Part shown: piece by piece, positions 9,191 through 18,342 of the stretch
How the letters are laid out: every line of letters begins with the position of its first letter
How positions within the stretch are numbered: position 1 is the first letter of the stretch
The notes under the pieces: model-generated
Told to the model about the DNA's origin: nothing
Database searches by the model: none
What the model saw: the letters and a program-made list of their open reading frames with translations, nothing else
Made by a program: the position numbers and the translations under genes
Source of the DNA: an uncultured Pseudomonadales bacterium
GTDB lineage: Bacteria > Pseudomonadota > Gammaproteobacteria > Pseudomonadales > Cellvibrionaceae
Assembly: GCA_947494095.1 (NCBI GenBank)
Contig: CANLTI010000042.1
Span: forward strand, 1-45,006
Length of the DNA stretch: 45,006 nucleotides
Direction of reading: 5' to 3'

Positions 9191-9456
9191 AATAGCTTGT
9201 CTAATTAATAGCTTGTCTAATTGTAACTATTCAGAGGGACCGTAATTGGGCGCTAATGAATCATTTTCTGGGCCGCTCAAGCCATCTGCGACTTTGTGCT
9301 CCTGCAAAGTCTACCCCCACGCATCCATGCTGGGGCTGGTCGCTATATAAGCGCTCCCGGCGCTTAAATGCCCAAAAAATAACCCATCAGCACCCTGCCA
9401 AGAGGGATTTGTTAACTTGACTGAATAGTTACGTCTAATTAATAGTTTGTCTAATT
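9191..9456. repeat. 16-bp tandem array split by a MITE
   Basis: Two identical 16-bp units AATAGCTTGTCTAATT stand at 9191-9206 and 9207-9222, and a third with one change at 9441-9456. The element 9223-9432 separates them. Removing the element and one copy of GTCTAATT restores three contiguous units. Confidence 0.9.
9223..9432 (+). mobile_element. IS66-type MITE, copy 1
   Basis: A 210-bp non-coding element bounded by the inverted ends GTAACTATTCA (9223-9233) and TGAATAGTTAC (9422-9432). It is flanked by a perfect 8-bp direct repeat GTCTAATT (9215-9222 and 9433-9440). GTAA ends and 8-bp duplications are the hallmark of the IS66 family. The interior has CAAGCCAT, an inserted segment around 9286-9340 absent from copy 2, the palindrome GCGCTCCCGGCGC and CCCATCAGCACCC. 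It carries no ORF, so it would need a transposase supplied in trans. Confidence 0.85.
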
Positions 9457-9603
9457 AGAGGCAGGGTTTTGTTGTCTACGGCGCTCGAAGGGGCGCATGC
9501 CTAGGCATCTAATATTTGAGTAACGCATCGGGCAGGAGCCCCTTATTAGACATTGCACAAGCACAATGCCAATATTATTGGATAATATATTTTTCCTCGA
9601 CCC

Positions 9604-10404
9604 TTAAGGCGTCGGCGGGTTATTACTGGGCTCTGGTTTTTGCGTGGATGCGGTGGCCTTTGGCTCTAATGCTGTCGGTGTCGGTGAGTCGGCGGTTGGG
9701 TTATTGGCTGACTCGGGCATTAGGTCGAGCGACAGTGCCTTACGGCGATTGCCGAGCATGTCCGATACCTCTTTGATGAGCCTTTGTCGGCGCTCATCGG
9801 GGTGAGCGCTCGCAATTAACACTTGTTGAGCATGCTTGTAGTAGCCGTAAGCTTTTAGGTGATCGTTTTGCTTAAGGCTTACGTGTCCTTGGTTTACATA
9901 GGTCACAATCTCTATCATCATCAGGCTCCAAGACAGCTCGAGAATAAACGCATCACCCTCTAATGCATCAATGCGCCCAGCTTGTTGGTTTTTACGAATG
10001 AGCTTAGCGGCCTCATTGAGTTGAAACTTACAGCGTGCCACTTGAGAGTCACTCGCTAAATTGCGCATTAACTGGTAAGAGCGCTTTTCTAACGATAAAT
10101 CCTCGGACAGGGTCTTGGCCGAATCCAAAGTTGCCTCCATGTAAGTGTTACTACTATCGAGTTTAATAATCGTTTCGAGTAGGTGGACAATTTCATCATT
10201 GACCGCGCGCGGTACTTGAGTCGACTCCAAAAGGGGCTCAATGCAAGCGGCCATTTCTTCGAGTTCGGCAATGCGCCGTCGCAATAGTGTGATTTTTTGA
10301 GAAATCAACTTACGTCTCAATTCACGACGATTCACAAAATTAACGGTGAGCAATGAAAAAGTGGCGAGAAATATCAATAATATTGTAATAACGAGTGTAT
10401 TCAT
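9604..10404 (-). CDS. Membrane-anchored coiled-coil protein, unknown
   Basis: I do not recognise a named family. The 266 residues have one membrane segment at residues 4-24 (LVITILLIFLATFSLLTVNFV), then a basic patch RRELRRKLISQK, and a helical, probably coiled-coil region through residue 225. The last 40 residues are low-complexity and rich in proline, threonine and serine (PTADSPTPTALEPKA). The topology suggests an inner-membrane anchor with a cytoplasmic helical domain. YKHAQQVLIASAHPDERRQ might be part of a TPR-like repeat. It is divergent from topA, 306 bases away, and monocistronic as far as can be seen. Confidence 0.65.
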   Translation of the reverse strand: MNTLVITILLIFLATFSLLTVNFVNRRELRRKLISQKITLLRRRIAELEEMAACIEPLLESTQVPRAVNDEIVHLLETIIKLDSSNTYMEATLDSAKTLSEDLSLEKRSYQLMRNLASDSQVARCKFQLNEAAKLIRKNQQAGRIDALEGDAFILELSWSLMMIEIVTYVNQGHVSLKQNDHLKAYGYYKHAQQVLIASAHPDERRQRLIKEVSDMLGNRRKALSLDLMPESANNPTADSPTPTALEPKATASTQKPEPSNNPPTP

Positions 10405-10710
10405 AATGCCGCGTTAATAAAGGGTTGACATAGCCTAGTAAGATGAAACACGCTATAAATAGCAGCTTTAAGGCCCTTTGTTATTTTGAATATGTGTTTA
10501 AAGCATAGCAGTTGCGGGTGTTTTGGGGGCAAGCTTTTGGCTTGCGAACCTTGCTTTCTTCATCTTTTTAATGGGCATAAGTTGACAGTCGTCTATAACT
10601 AATACGTTGGCTTTGCTTGACCTAGAGCTTCCAAGCACTTATATATGCGCACATCGCCAAGGTTGTTAGCGGCCTTAAAGAACAATATTTAACCAACTAA
10701 GCGAATAATT
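10405..10710. other. Divergent intergenic region upstream of topA
   Basis: This 306-bp space separates two divergent genes and must hold both promoters. I see a small hairpin (GCAAGC with GCTTGC, about 10530-10547) and no repeat or ORF. I could not assign a convincing -35/-10 pair. Confidence 0.4.
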
Positions 10711-13410
10711 ATGGGCAAGTCTCTTGTTATTGTGGAATCGCCAGCAAAAGCGAAAACTATCAATAAGTATCTCGGTAGCCAGTTTGTTGTGAAGTCGAGC
10801 GTGGGTCATATTCGCGATTTACCGACAAGCGGCTCTAGCACCCCAGTTGACCCTAAAGCGCGAGCAGCGCAGGCGGCGTTAACACGCAAAATGTCGCCCG
10901 ATGAAAAGGCTAAATACAAAGCCAAAAAATCTAAAGACCAGCTGGTTAAGCGTATGGGCATAGACCCTGACAACAACTGGGCTGCACATTACGAAATATT
11001 ACCAGGCAAAGAAAAGGTCGTCGCTGAGCTACGTAAATTGGCCGAAGATGCCGATGAAATCTACCTCGCAACGGATTTGGATAGAGAGGGTGAGGCCATT
11101 GCTTGGCATTTGCGCGAAGCGATTGGCGGCGATGAGTCGCGTTACCAGCGGGTTGTTTTTAATGAAATCACCAAAAGCGCTATTCAAGAGGCCTTTAAAA
11201 AGCCCAGTAAACTCGATATAGATCGTGTTAATGCCCAGCAAGCGCGCCGCTTTTTGGACCGTGTTGTGGGTTATATGGTTTCGCCTTTACTGTGGGCGAA
11301 GGTAGCGCGAGGTCTCTCGGCCGGCCGAGTACAATCGGTGGCTGTGCGCTTGGTTACCTCGCGCGAGAGTGAAATCCGCGCCTTTATTCCCGAAGAGTAT
11401 TGGACGTTGTTTGCCGAGCTTGATACTGCTGCGGGCGAGCGTTTAAAGTGCGAAGTTAAGAAATTCAAAAATGCGGCCTTCACGCCGGTGACTCAAGCCC
11501 AAACTCAAGTAGCGATTGATGCTTTAACCAGCAGCAACTACGAGGTGATTGCGCGCGATGATAAACCGACTAAATCGAAGCCAGGCGCACCCTATATCAC
11601 CTCGACGTTGCAGCAAGCGGCAAGTACCCGGTTGAGTTTTGGCGTGAAAAAGACCATGGTTTTAGCGCAGCGTCTGTACGAAGCTGGTTTTATTACCTAT
11701 ATGCGTACCGATTCGACCAACCTAAGTGCCGAGGCTGTGGCTAATTGCCGCGACTATATCGAACAACAGCACGGTAAAAAGTACTTGCCCGAAGCCCCAA
11801 TTAGCTACTCGAGTAAAGAGGGCGCACAAGAAGCGCATGAAGCGATTCGTCCGTCTGAAGTGACTCGCCTGCCTACGCAGTTAGCGGGTATGGAGCGTGA
11901 TGCCGAGCGCTTGTATACGTTGATTTGGCAACAGTTTGTTGCCTGCCAAATGGTACAAGCTGAATTCACCAGCACGTCGGTTGTGATTGGTGCCGGTGAG
12001 TATCAGTTGCGCATTAAAGGCCGTGTTATGCGCTTTGATGGCTTTTTGAAGGTGAGCCCGCCGGCGGGCAAAAAAGAAGACGACGGCTTATTACCCGATA
12101 TTAAAGTGGGCGATAAACTGAATAAGCATGCGTTATTGCCGAATCAACATTTCACCAAGCCGCCTGCACGCTTCACTGAAGCTAGTTTGGTAAAAGAGCT
12201 TGAAAAGCAAGGGATAGGACGGCCATCAACGTACGCTTCCATTATTTCGACGATTCAAGATCGTGGTTACGTACACGTACAAAATCGCCGTTTTTATGCC
12301 GATAAAATGGGCGATATTGTGACTGATCGCTTGGTCGAGAGTTTTACGGGGTTAATGGATTACAGCTTTACTGCCAAAATGGAAGGGTTGTTAGATACCG
12401 TTGCCGAGGGTAATAAAGACTGGCATGAATTGCTCGATGAGTTTTATGCTGACTTTACGAACCAGTTAACTAAAGCGTCGGGCGATGAATTTGGAATGCG
12501 CGAAAATGCGCCTACCGAAACCGACATAGTCTGCGACAAGTGCGGCCGTCATATGCAAATTCGCACCGGCAGCACGGGAGTGTTTTTAGGCTGCTCAGGT
12601 TATGCATTACCCCCTAAAGAGCGCTGTAAAAATACCATGAACTTGGTGCCCGGCGATGAAGCGGTGAGTATGGATGCTGACGATGACGAAGCAGAAACCT
12701 TACAGTTACGCAATAAGCGTCGTTGCGGTAAATGCAATACGGCCATGGATAATTACTTGCTTGATGAGCAGCGTAAGCTCCATATTTGCGGCAATAACCC
12801 TGATTGTAGTGGTTATGAAATAGAGCACGGCGGGTTTAAAATTAAAGGTTACGAAGGCCCGTTACTTGAGTGTGATAAATGTGGCGCCGAAATGCAGCTT
12901 AAAAATGGCCGCTTTGGTAAGTACTTTGGTTGCATGAATGAAGAGTGTAAAAACACTCGCAAGCTGTTGCGTAACGGTGAAGCTGCGCCACCTAAAATGG
13001 ACCCTGTCGATATGCCGCATTTAATCTGCGACAAAGTCGAAGACCATTACGTTTTACGCGATGGTGCTTCGGGTATGTTTTTGGCGGCGAGTCAGTTCCC
13101 TAAAAACCGCGAAACACGCGCACCCTTGGTGAAAGAGTTACTGACCGTTCAAGAGCAAGTGGACCCTAAATACGCCTTTTTAATGAAAGCACCGATAGAA
13201 GATAGTGATGGCAATGACACCATTATTCGCTATAGCCGTAAAACGAAAGAGCAGTATGTGCAATCTGAATTAGACGGCAAGCCTACGGGCTGGAAGGCGT
13301 TTTATGAGGGTGGTAAATGGCAGGTACAAGAAAAGCCTGTCAAAAAAGCCCCCGCTAAAAAAGCCCCTGCCAAAAAAGCATCGGCTAAAAAGAAGGCTGA
13401 TTCAGAGTAA
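10711..13410 (+). CDS. topA: DNA topoisomerase I
   Basis: Type IA topoisomerase that relaxes negative supercoils in the nucleoid. The Toprim domain opens with [19 protein letters not shown] and has the acidic triad [26 protein letters not shown] and [13 protein letters not shown] (active-site tyrosine) follow. Three C-terminal four-cysteine zinc modules begin CDKCGRHM (about residue 608), CGKCNTAM (672) and CDKCGAEM (716). A lysine/alanine tail of repeated KKAPA units ends the protein, a basic extension common in pseudomonad relatives. The length of 899 residues compares with 865 in E. coli. Directly downstream lie the small genes usual after topA in Pseudomonas-type genomes. Confidence 0.97.
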   Translation: MGKSLVIVESPAKAKTINKYLGSQFVVKSSVGHIRDLPTSGSSTPVDPKARAAQAALTRKMSPDEKAKYKAKKSKDQLVKRMGIDPDNNWAAHYEILPGKEKVVAELRKLAEDADEIYLATDLDREGEAIAWHLREAIGGDESRYQRVVFNEITKSAIQEAFKKPSKLDIDRVNAQQARRFLDRVVGYMVSPLLWAKVARGLSAGRVQSVAVRLVTSRESEIRAFIPEEYWTLFAELDTAAGERLKCEVKKFKNAAFTPVTQAQTQVAIDALTSSNYEVIARDDKPTKSKPGAPYITSTLQQAASTRLSFGVKKTMVLAQRLYEAGFITYMRTDSTNLSAEAVANCRDYIEQQHGKKYLPEAPISYSSKEGAQEAHEAIRPSEVTRLPTQLAGMERDAERLYTLIWQQFVACQMVQAEFTSTSVVIGAGEYQLRIKGRVMRFDGFLKVSPPAGKKEDDGLLPDIKVGDKLNKHALLPNQHFTKPPARFTEASLVKELEKQGIGRPSTYASIISTIQDRGYVHVQNRRFYADKMGDIVTDRLVESFTGLMDYSFTAKMEGLLDTVAEGNKDWHELLDEFYADFTNQLTKASGDEFGMRENAPTETDIVCDKCGRHMQIRTGSTGVFLGCSGYALPPKERCKNTMNLVPGDEAVSMDADDDEAETLQLRNKRRCGKCNTAMDNYLLDEQRKLHICGNNPDCSGYEIEHGGFKIKGYEGPLLECDKCGAEMQLKNGRFGKYFGCMNEECKNTRKLLRNGEAAPPKMDPVDMPHLICDKVEDHYVLRDGASGMFLAASQFPKNRETRAPLVKELLTVQEQVDPKYAFLMKAPIEDSDGNDTIIRYSRKTKEQYVQSELDGKPTGWKAFYEGGKWQVQEKPVKKAPAKKAPAKKASAKKKADSE

Positions 13411-13600
13411 GCTCTTAGAATAAGCTCTCAGAATAAGTGGTGTATTTTGCGTGAATACATCGGTACTGATCCCATCAACCTTAGGCTCAGTATCGATGTG
13501 TTGTAGTATGATCGCGTTGCACGTGAGTGCACCGACGCCTACTGCATACCCCACTTAATCAAATGGCTTAACCGTTCCTACACTTTAGGTAAATAGGCTT

Positions 13601-14152
13601 GTGGTAGATATTACATACAGTCGTTTTGTTGATGATCAGCGTGCACAAGTGCGTTGTTTAGTGGCTGAGTTTAATAAGGCTGAGCAGCCGCTACACCAAA
13701 AAAGCCTATTTTGTGCCGCCGTACGAGCGGTCGAATTAGCCTTGATGGGGTATTGTGCCGAGCTTACGCAAGGGCGCTTTCAGTCTGAACGCTGGCAGCA
13801 CTTAAGTACGGGGGTTGGATCTTTTGCTCGCTGGCAACAAGCCCTTGGTTGCGACACGTCATCGATTGCATTTTGGTTGGCTTGGGAGGCAGAGCCTGAG
13901 AGTCCGCTGGCGTGTATTTGGCAGGCAGTTAAACAGGTGAATTGGCCTGTTGACAGCCAGTATCGTAAAGGGTTGTTGGCAGCAACATCATTGACTGAAC
14001 CGGTGGTCGATGACAGTGTGATTGCGACATCCGCTGGGCTATTGATTGATAACAGCCAGCGCCCAAAGGTGTTGCCCAGCGCTTTTTTTGAGGCTTGGCA
14101 AACCCTTGAGGCCCAAATGCTACGCGAGCGTGAGCAAGCGTTAGAGTGTTAA
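13601..14152 (+). CDS. DUF6586 family protein
   Basis: Conserved cytoplasmic protein of 183 residues resembling PA3010 of Pseudomonas aeruginosa, which also lies directly after topA. No signal peptide or membrane segment is visible. It is tryptophan-rich and helical, with LFCAAVRAVELALMGYCAEL in the first third. The start codon is GTG, giving MVDITYSRF. Its function is unknown; the conserved neighbourhood (topA, then SOS genes in Pseudomonas) is the only lead. The family name rests on gene order and general resemblance, so it is a moderate call; that a gene is present is well supported. Confidence 0.75.
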   Translation: MVDITYSRFVDDQRAQVRCLVAEFNKAEQPLHQKSLFCAAVRAVELALMGYCAELTQGRFQSERWQHLSTGVGSFARWQQALGCDTSSIAFWLAWEAEPESPLACIWQAVKQVNWPVDSQYRKGLLAATSLTEPVVDDSVIATSAGLLIDNSQRPKVLPSAFFEAWQTLEAQMLREREQALEC

Positions 14153-14236
14153 ATTATAGGTTGCGCGTCAGCTGAATATATTGGCTGGTTAATGTGTGAT
14201 CAATTATTATTAATAGTATTGATAAAAATGGTTGTT

Positions 14237-14512
14237 ATGTCCGAGTTAGATGATGAGCAAGTTCTTTACGAAATCGTGCAGCTTGCCGAAGGTGAAATAG
14301 GTTTATGCCGCGCCGGTGATGATGAGCGAGAACACGAGCCTTTACTGCGTATTCGTTTTTCGGAGGAATCACAGTACTTTTTAGAAAGCCCAACAGGCGA
14401 TGCCCCTATGCTCGTCGCAAAGGCCATGATTGAAGCGGGCTTAGATGCTGTTCAAGAAATGCAATTGGCCGCCGATAAAGAGCCGCAGGCGACCTCTCAT
14501 TTGTTGCATTAA
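14237..14512 (+). CDS. Small conserved acidic protein (PA3009-like)
   Basis: Acidic protein of about 91 residues, beginning MSELDDEQVLYEIVQLAEGEIGLCRAG, with no signal or membrane segment. The frame is open from an ATG at 14192 and a second ATG occurs at 14228. I prefer 14237 because the acidic family-like sequence begins there, although no strong ribosome-binding site decides it. It follows the DUF6586 gene by 84 bases on the same strand, the same order as PA3010-PA3009 in Pseudomonas. The function is unknown. Confidence 0.65.
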   Translation: MSELDDEQVLYEIVQLAEGEIGLCRAGDDEREHEPLLRIRFSEESQYFLESPTGDAPMLVAKAMIEAGLDAVQEMQLAADKEPQATSHLLH

Positions 14513-14586
14513 CACTGTTATTAACATTGTTGTATTTAGCACTGTAGCATTAGCAACACGCTAAGGGAGTATGTGTTGTGAAAACA

Positions 14587-14633
14587 CCGACCACCTCTGC
14601 TAAGCCATCAATGGCTTGAGCAGAGGTGGTCGG
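14587..14633. terminator. Long hairpin between convergent genes
   Basis: CCGACCACCTCTGCT pairs with AGCAGAGGTGGTCGG, and an inner AGCCAT/ATGGCT closes the loop, giving an almost fully paired 47-base hairpin. It lies between a plus-strand gene ending at 14512 and a minus-strand gene ending at 14680. A bidirectional terminator is likely, although the T-run is missing. Confidence 0.6.
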
Positions 14634-14679
14634 TGGTGTTGATGTCGTACATGTTTTGTTCTTGCTTTTGTTCTTACTG

Positions 14680-14988
14680 TTATTCTTGTTCTTGCGATTT
14701 TAACGGTTGCACTAATACCCAAGGCGATACCACGCTAGCCCACAAAGTGGCCGCTTCTGCGCTCCAGGCTTGCGCTTGTTTATCATTGACCGGGTAAATC
14801 AATTGGTTTTCGGTCCATTCGCTAAAAGCGGTTTTATTGTCTTGAATTAAGGCAATGCCTACATCGATAAGGTCTAGGCTAGCTTCGACATAAATGACTT
14901 TGCCGGCAGCAAAATATCGCTGTAGTTCTGCCCAGCTAATTTTAGCGGTTTGGCGCAGCATTTCTTGTTTGGCGTTTTCGGTATTCAC
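14680..14988 (-). CDS. DUF2288 family protein
   Basis: Cytoplasmic protein of 102 residues of the DUF2288 family, whose function is not known. The conserved core is KISWAELQRYFAAGKVIYVEASLDLIDVGIALIQDN, followed by W and Q positions near residues 76-90 (QAQAWSAEAATLWASVVSPWVLVQPL). The ATG is preceded by GGAGCACACC, an acceptable ribosome-binding site. The C-terminus is coded by a low-complexity stretch rich in TTCTTG. It is isolated between a hairpin and the yajQ gene on the same strand, 166 bases away. Confidence 0.82.
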   Translation of the reverse strand: MNTENAKQEMLRQTAKISWAELQRYFAAGKVIYVEASLDLIDVGIALIQDNKTAFSEWTENQLIYPVNDKQAQAWSAEAATLWASVVSPWVLVQPLKSQEQE

Positions 14989-15154
14989 GGTGTGCTCCTT
15001 ATTCGCGGGGCTGACACGATTGGCAAGCTTGCAGTCAGCGCTCTATGTGTAGGGTGTAGGGTGATTTTATTGCAAGCTAGTTGTTGCAAGCTAGTTGTTG
15101 CAAGCCAGGTAAAGCATGAACCCTATCAAAGGTATGAGTTGCTCTCGGCGAAAT

Positions 15155-15637
15155 CTAGTCGCGAAAATTATTAAACTGAAAGGGTTGGCCTAAATCTTCT
15201 GCACGTACCAACGCCATAACCGCTTGTAGCTCATCACGCTTTTTACCTGTCACGCGCACTTGCTCACCTTGAATACTACTTTGTACTTTTATTTTGCTGT
15301 CCTTGATGGCTTTAACGAGCTTTTTGGCGATTAAGCTCTCGATGCCTTCTTTGAATTTAATGGTTTGGCTAAAGGTTTTTCCGGTATGAACAGGGTCGCT
15401 AATGTCCATGGTTTTATTGTCGACTTTTTGGCGCGTTAAGTTGCCGCGCAAAATATCGAGCATTTGCTCGAGCTGGAAGTCACTTTCGGCTTTTATAACG
15501 GCGTGGTCTTGTTGCCATTCAAAACTGGCTTCAACATTTCTAAAGTCAAAGCGTGTGGCCAGTTCGCGGGTGGCGTTTTCGACGGCATGGCGAGCGTCTG
15601 TGGCGTTGATTTCGGAAACGATATCAAAAGAAGGCAT
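15155..15637 (-). CDS. yajQ: YajQ, cyclic-di-GMP-binding protein
   Basis: YajQ/DUF520 family protein of 160 residues (E. coli 163). It opens with [33 protein letters not shown] and ends [23 protein letters not shown], both near-canonical. Members have two ferredoxin-like folds and bind cyclic-di-GMP; in Xanthomonas the protein acts with a LysR regulator, and in E. coli binding to phage or RNA factors has been described. It lies 101 bases downstream of a diguanylate cyclase gene on the same strand, so the producer and a receptor of the second messenger are adjacent, whether or not co-transcribed. AGGATAAC precedes the ATG. Confidence 0.94.
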   Translation of the reverse strand: MPSFDIVSEINATDARHAVENATRELATRFDFRNVEASFEWQQDHAVIKAESDFQLEQMLDILRGNLTRQKVDNKTMDISDPVHTGKTFSQTIKFKEGIESLIAKKLVKAIKDSKIKVQSSIQGEQVRVTGKKRDELQAVMALVRAEDLGQPFQFNNFRD

Positions 15638-15738
15638 AGGGTTATCCTCGGTAAAAGTGGTTGCGGCTAGGCGTCAACCAAGGCTTAAAACGAGTATTTT
15701 AGGGGGTTAAGCGCTAAAACAGAAGTTAATCGCTAGTT

Positions 15739-17004
15739 TTAAACCAAAAAGCGATTAATGTTGGCCAATAAACTGCGGCTATCGAGAGGTTTGGGAAGTA
15801 TCACGAGCTGGTCAAAAGGTGACGGAGTGTTCGAGCTATCATCGGCAGTGACTAAAATAACGGGTACTCGTACAGCATCTAGCTCTGATAAATTTTTGCA
15901 AAAATTGAGTGCTTCGTGGGTGTCATCATCATCGATAACCACAATGTCGGGGCGCTGGCGCTGTGTGGCGCTGAGAGCGTCGGTATAGCTGTCGACGTTA
16001 ATTAGTGTGCAGTGGCTTAGCAATTGGTGCTCGATAAGGGGTTTGGTGTGAGCGTGCTTGTCGAGTAACAATAATTTGGGCAGCGGTGTGAACTGCTTGA
16101 CGCTGACGCAGTTTCGGCCTGCACCTTTGGCGCGATACAGGCCTTGATCGGCGGCGTGTATTAACGAGAGTAAATCGCCGTTGTGGGTATTATTGAGGGT
16201 GGCGCCACCGACACACAAAGTGACAACCTCCGAGGCGCTGGACTCTCGATGGGCAATGCCAAGGTCGGCAACGGCTAGGCGTATTTGCTCGGCCACATGG
16301 CGAGCGCCGGATTCGGGTGTATTGGTTAGCAATACAACAAACTCTTCACCACCGTAACGCGCAACAATATCGCCAGGGCGATTAGTGCTTTGCGCAATGG
16401 CATCGGCGACACTGCGAATACAATCATCGCCTGCAATATGGCCGTAGGTATCGTTAAAGGTTTTAAAGTGATCGATATCGAGCAGCAAAACACTTAACGG
16501 CTCGCGTGCGCGATTGGCTTGGCGCCAATAGTCTTGCGCGCGGTTTTCGAAGGTGCGGCGATTATAGAGGCGAGTCAGGCTATCGCGCTCGCTGAGTTCA
16601 GTGAGCTCACGGTTGGCGAGGTTTAGCTGGTTGCGCATGTCAAGAATGCGTTCCATGGCTTTAATTTTAGCTTTTAAGATAATGCGACTGACCGGTTTGA
16701 TTAAATAATCATCACCACCCGCTTCGATACCATCTTTAAAGTCGCCCTCTTCACTTTTACCCGTCACAAAAATAATTGGCACCCAGTGTTCACCCAGCAT
16801 TTCCCGAATGAGTTTGGTAGTTTCAAAGCCGTCAAGCCCTGGCATTTCGACATCCATAATGATCATATCCACCGTTGTGGCGTCGACGATGTGCATGGCT
16901 TCTTCGCCATCTTGCGCCAGCACGGCTTCGTGACCGACTTCACTGATGTAGCGGCTAATCGCATAGCGCAGCGTGGCGCTGTCTTCGACAAGTAATATTT
17001 TCAT
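15739..17004 (-). CDS. REC-GGDEF-REC diguanylate cyclase
   Basis: Cytoplasmic response regulator that makes cyclic-di-GMP from two GTP. Residues 1-120 are a receiver domain with acidic residues ED at 7-8, the phosphoryl acceptor D51 in MIIMDVEMPG, and the conserved lysine in LIKPV. A helical linker leads to the cyclase domain (about 135-300) with the active-site GGEEF at 218-222. The RPGD motif five residues before it is an RxxD inhibitory site, so product inhibition is expected. Residues 310-421 look like a second receiver (KLLLLDKHAHTK, IVVIDDDDTHE, ILVTADD, ILPKPLD), with several acidic residues where the acceptor would lie. No partner kinase is nearby; phosphorylation by an orphan kinase is inferred. 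Confidence 0.92.
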   Translation of the reverse strand: MKILLVEDSATLRYAISRYISEVGHEAVLAQDGEEAMHIVDATTVDMIIMDVEMPGLDGFETTKLIREMLGEHWVPIIFVTGKSEEGDFKDGIEAGGDDYLIKPVSRIILKAKIKAMERILDMRNQLNLANRELTELSERDSLTRLYNRRTFENRAQDYWRQANRAREPLSVLLLDIDHFKTFNDTYGHIAGDDCIRSVADAIAQSTNRPGDIVARYGGEEFVVLLTNTPESGARHVAEQIRLAVADLGIAHRESSASEVVTLCVGGATLNNTHNGDLLSLIHAADQGLYRAKGAGRNCVSVKQFTPLPKLLLLDKHAHTKPLIEHQLLSHCTLINVDSYTDALSATQRQRPDIVVIDDDDTHEALNFCKNLSELDAVRVPVILVTADDSSNTPSPFDQLVILPKPLDSRSLLANINRFLV

Positions 17005-17163
17005 TCAGTAGATTACCCCGTATCTACAAAAAGTGTATCACAGCATATTTTTTGTGCTGGCTGATTGCGAATTGATCACCTGAGGGTTTGGCTTTTTTTA
17101 AAGTGGCAATTAGGGGGGCTTTTCGGTATGTTTGTCGGCTTTTTGGAATAATGACTTACAGCC

Positions 17164-18342
17164 ATGTCTGATTTTGACGATATTCGCCCATACAATGACG
17201 ATGAAGTGCATTCTGTACTCTTGCGCTTACTTGCCGATAATGAATTTTTGGATGCAATCGTGCGCCTCAAAAGCCCGCTTGTAAGCCGACTGGCGGCAGG
17301 TTTGGCCCGTCCTTTAGCTCGTAAAGCGCTACATAAACAATTGGCCGGCGTAAAAACAGTAGAGGGCTTTCAGGCAAAAATCGAAAGCTACTTGCAAAAA
17401 AATATTGATGAAACAACCACCGCACTCACGACCTCGGGTCTTGAGCATCTTGACAAGACTAAGCCCTATTTATTTATTAGCAATCACCGTGATATCGCGA
17501 TGGACCCTGCCTTTGTTAACTGGATATTGTTTCAAAATGGTTTTCAAACCCTGCGTGTGGCTATTGGCGATAACTTGTTAACAAAACCGTTTGCCAGTGA
17601 TTTAATGCGGCTGAATAAATGCTTTGTAGTCAATCGAAGTGCGACGGCACCACGTGAAAAGTTTAAAGTCGCCAAGCAGCTTTCGGCGTATATTCAGCAT
17701 TCCATCGTCGAAGATAAAGCAAATATTTGGATTGCTCAACGCGAAGGCCGGGCTAAAGATAGCCGCGATATTACGAACCCTGCAATCATCAGCATGCTAG
17801 CACTCAATAAGCCCAAAGCCGACGATTTTGGTGATTACATTGCGCGTTTAAATATAGTCCCTGTTAGTATTAGCTATGAGTTGGACCCGTGTGATGAAAT
17901 GAAGGCGCGCGAGCTCACGCTAACAGCCGAGCAAGGCACCTATCAAAAGGCTGAGCATGAAGATGTCCGCAGTATTGCGCAGGGTATTACCGGCCAAAAG
18001 CATGGTGTACATGTGGCCTTTGGCCAGCCCTTTGGTGCTGATGTGGCCTCGGTTGACGAGGTGGCTAGCCGCTTGAATCAACAAATAGCATCGGGCTATG
18101 TTTTGCACCCCACCAATTGTATCGCGTATGAGATTATTCATGGGCGTGCCCCTAAGGTAAATGTTGGCGCACTTGGGCAGCCTTACGTAGCAGCTGAATA
18201 CCCAGAGGCTAAAGCACATTTTGAAGCGCGTTTGCGGGCATGCCCAGAGGCTTTTCGTGAGCAGTTTTTAAATATTTATGCCAACCCGGTACAGGTCCAG
18301 CTGGACCCTGGCAGTATTCAACCTTCAGCAGATGCAAACTAA
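17164..18342 (+). CDS. PlsC-domain acyltransferase
   Basis: Probable acyltransferase of 392 residues related to 1-acyl-glycerol-3-phosphate acyltransferases, acting at the inner membrane in phospholipid synthesis or remodelling. The acceptor motif reads ISNHRDIAMDPAFV, with NHRD at 107-110: the family histidine is present but the aspartate spacing (HxD or Hx5D) departs from the usual Hx4D, as in a subgroup of bacterial PlsC-like proteins. AQREGRAKDSRD near residue 195 fits the EG block that binds glycerol phosphate, and VPVSISYELDP is a further family block. No membrane helix is obvious. The stop codon overlaps the dinG start, so both are translated from one message. Confidence 0.85.
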   Translation: MSDFDDIRPYNDDEVHSVLLRLLADNEFLDAIVRLKSPLVSRLAAGLARPLARKALHKQLAGVKTVEGFQAKIESYLQKNIDETTTALTTSGLEHLDKTKPYLFISNHRDIAMDPAFVNWILFQNGFQTLRVAIGDNLLTKPFASDLMRLNKCFVVNRSATAPREKFKVAKQLSAYIQHSIVEDKANIWIAQREGRAKDSRDITNPAIISMLALNKPKADDFGDYIARLNIVPVSISYELDPCDEMKARELTLTAEQGTYQKAEHEDVRSIAQGITGQKHGVHVAFGQPFGADVASVDEVASRLNQQIASGYVLHPTNCIAYEIIHGRAPKVNVGALGQPYVAAEYPEAKAHFEARLRACPEAFREQFLNIYANPVQVQLDPGSIQPSADAN

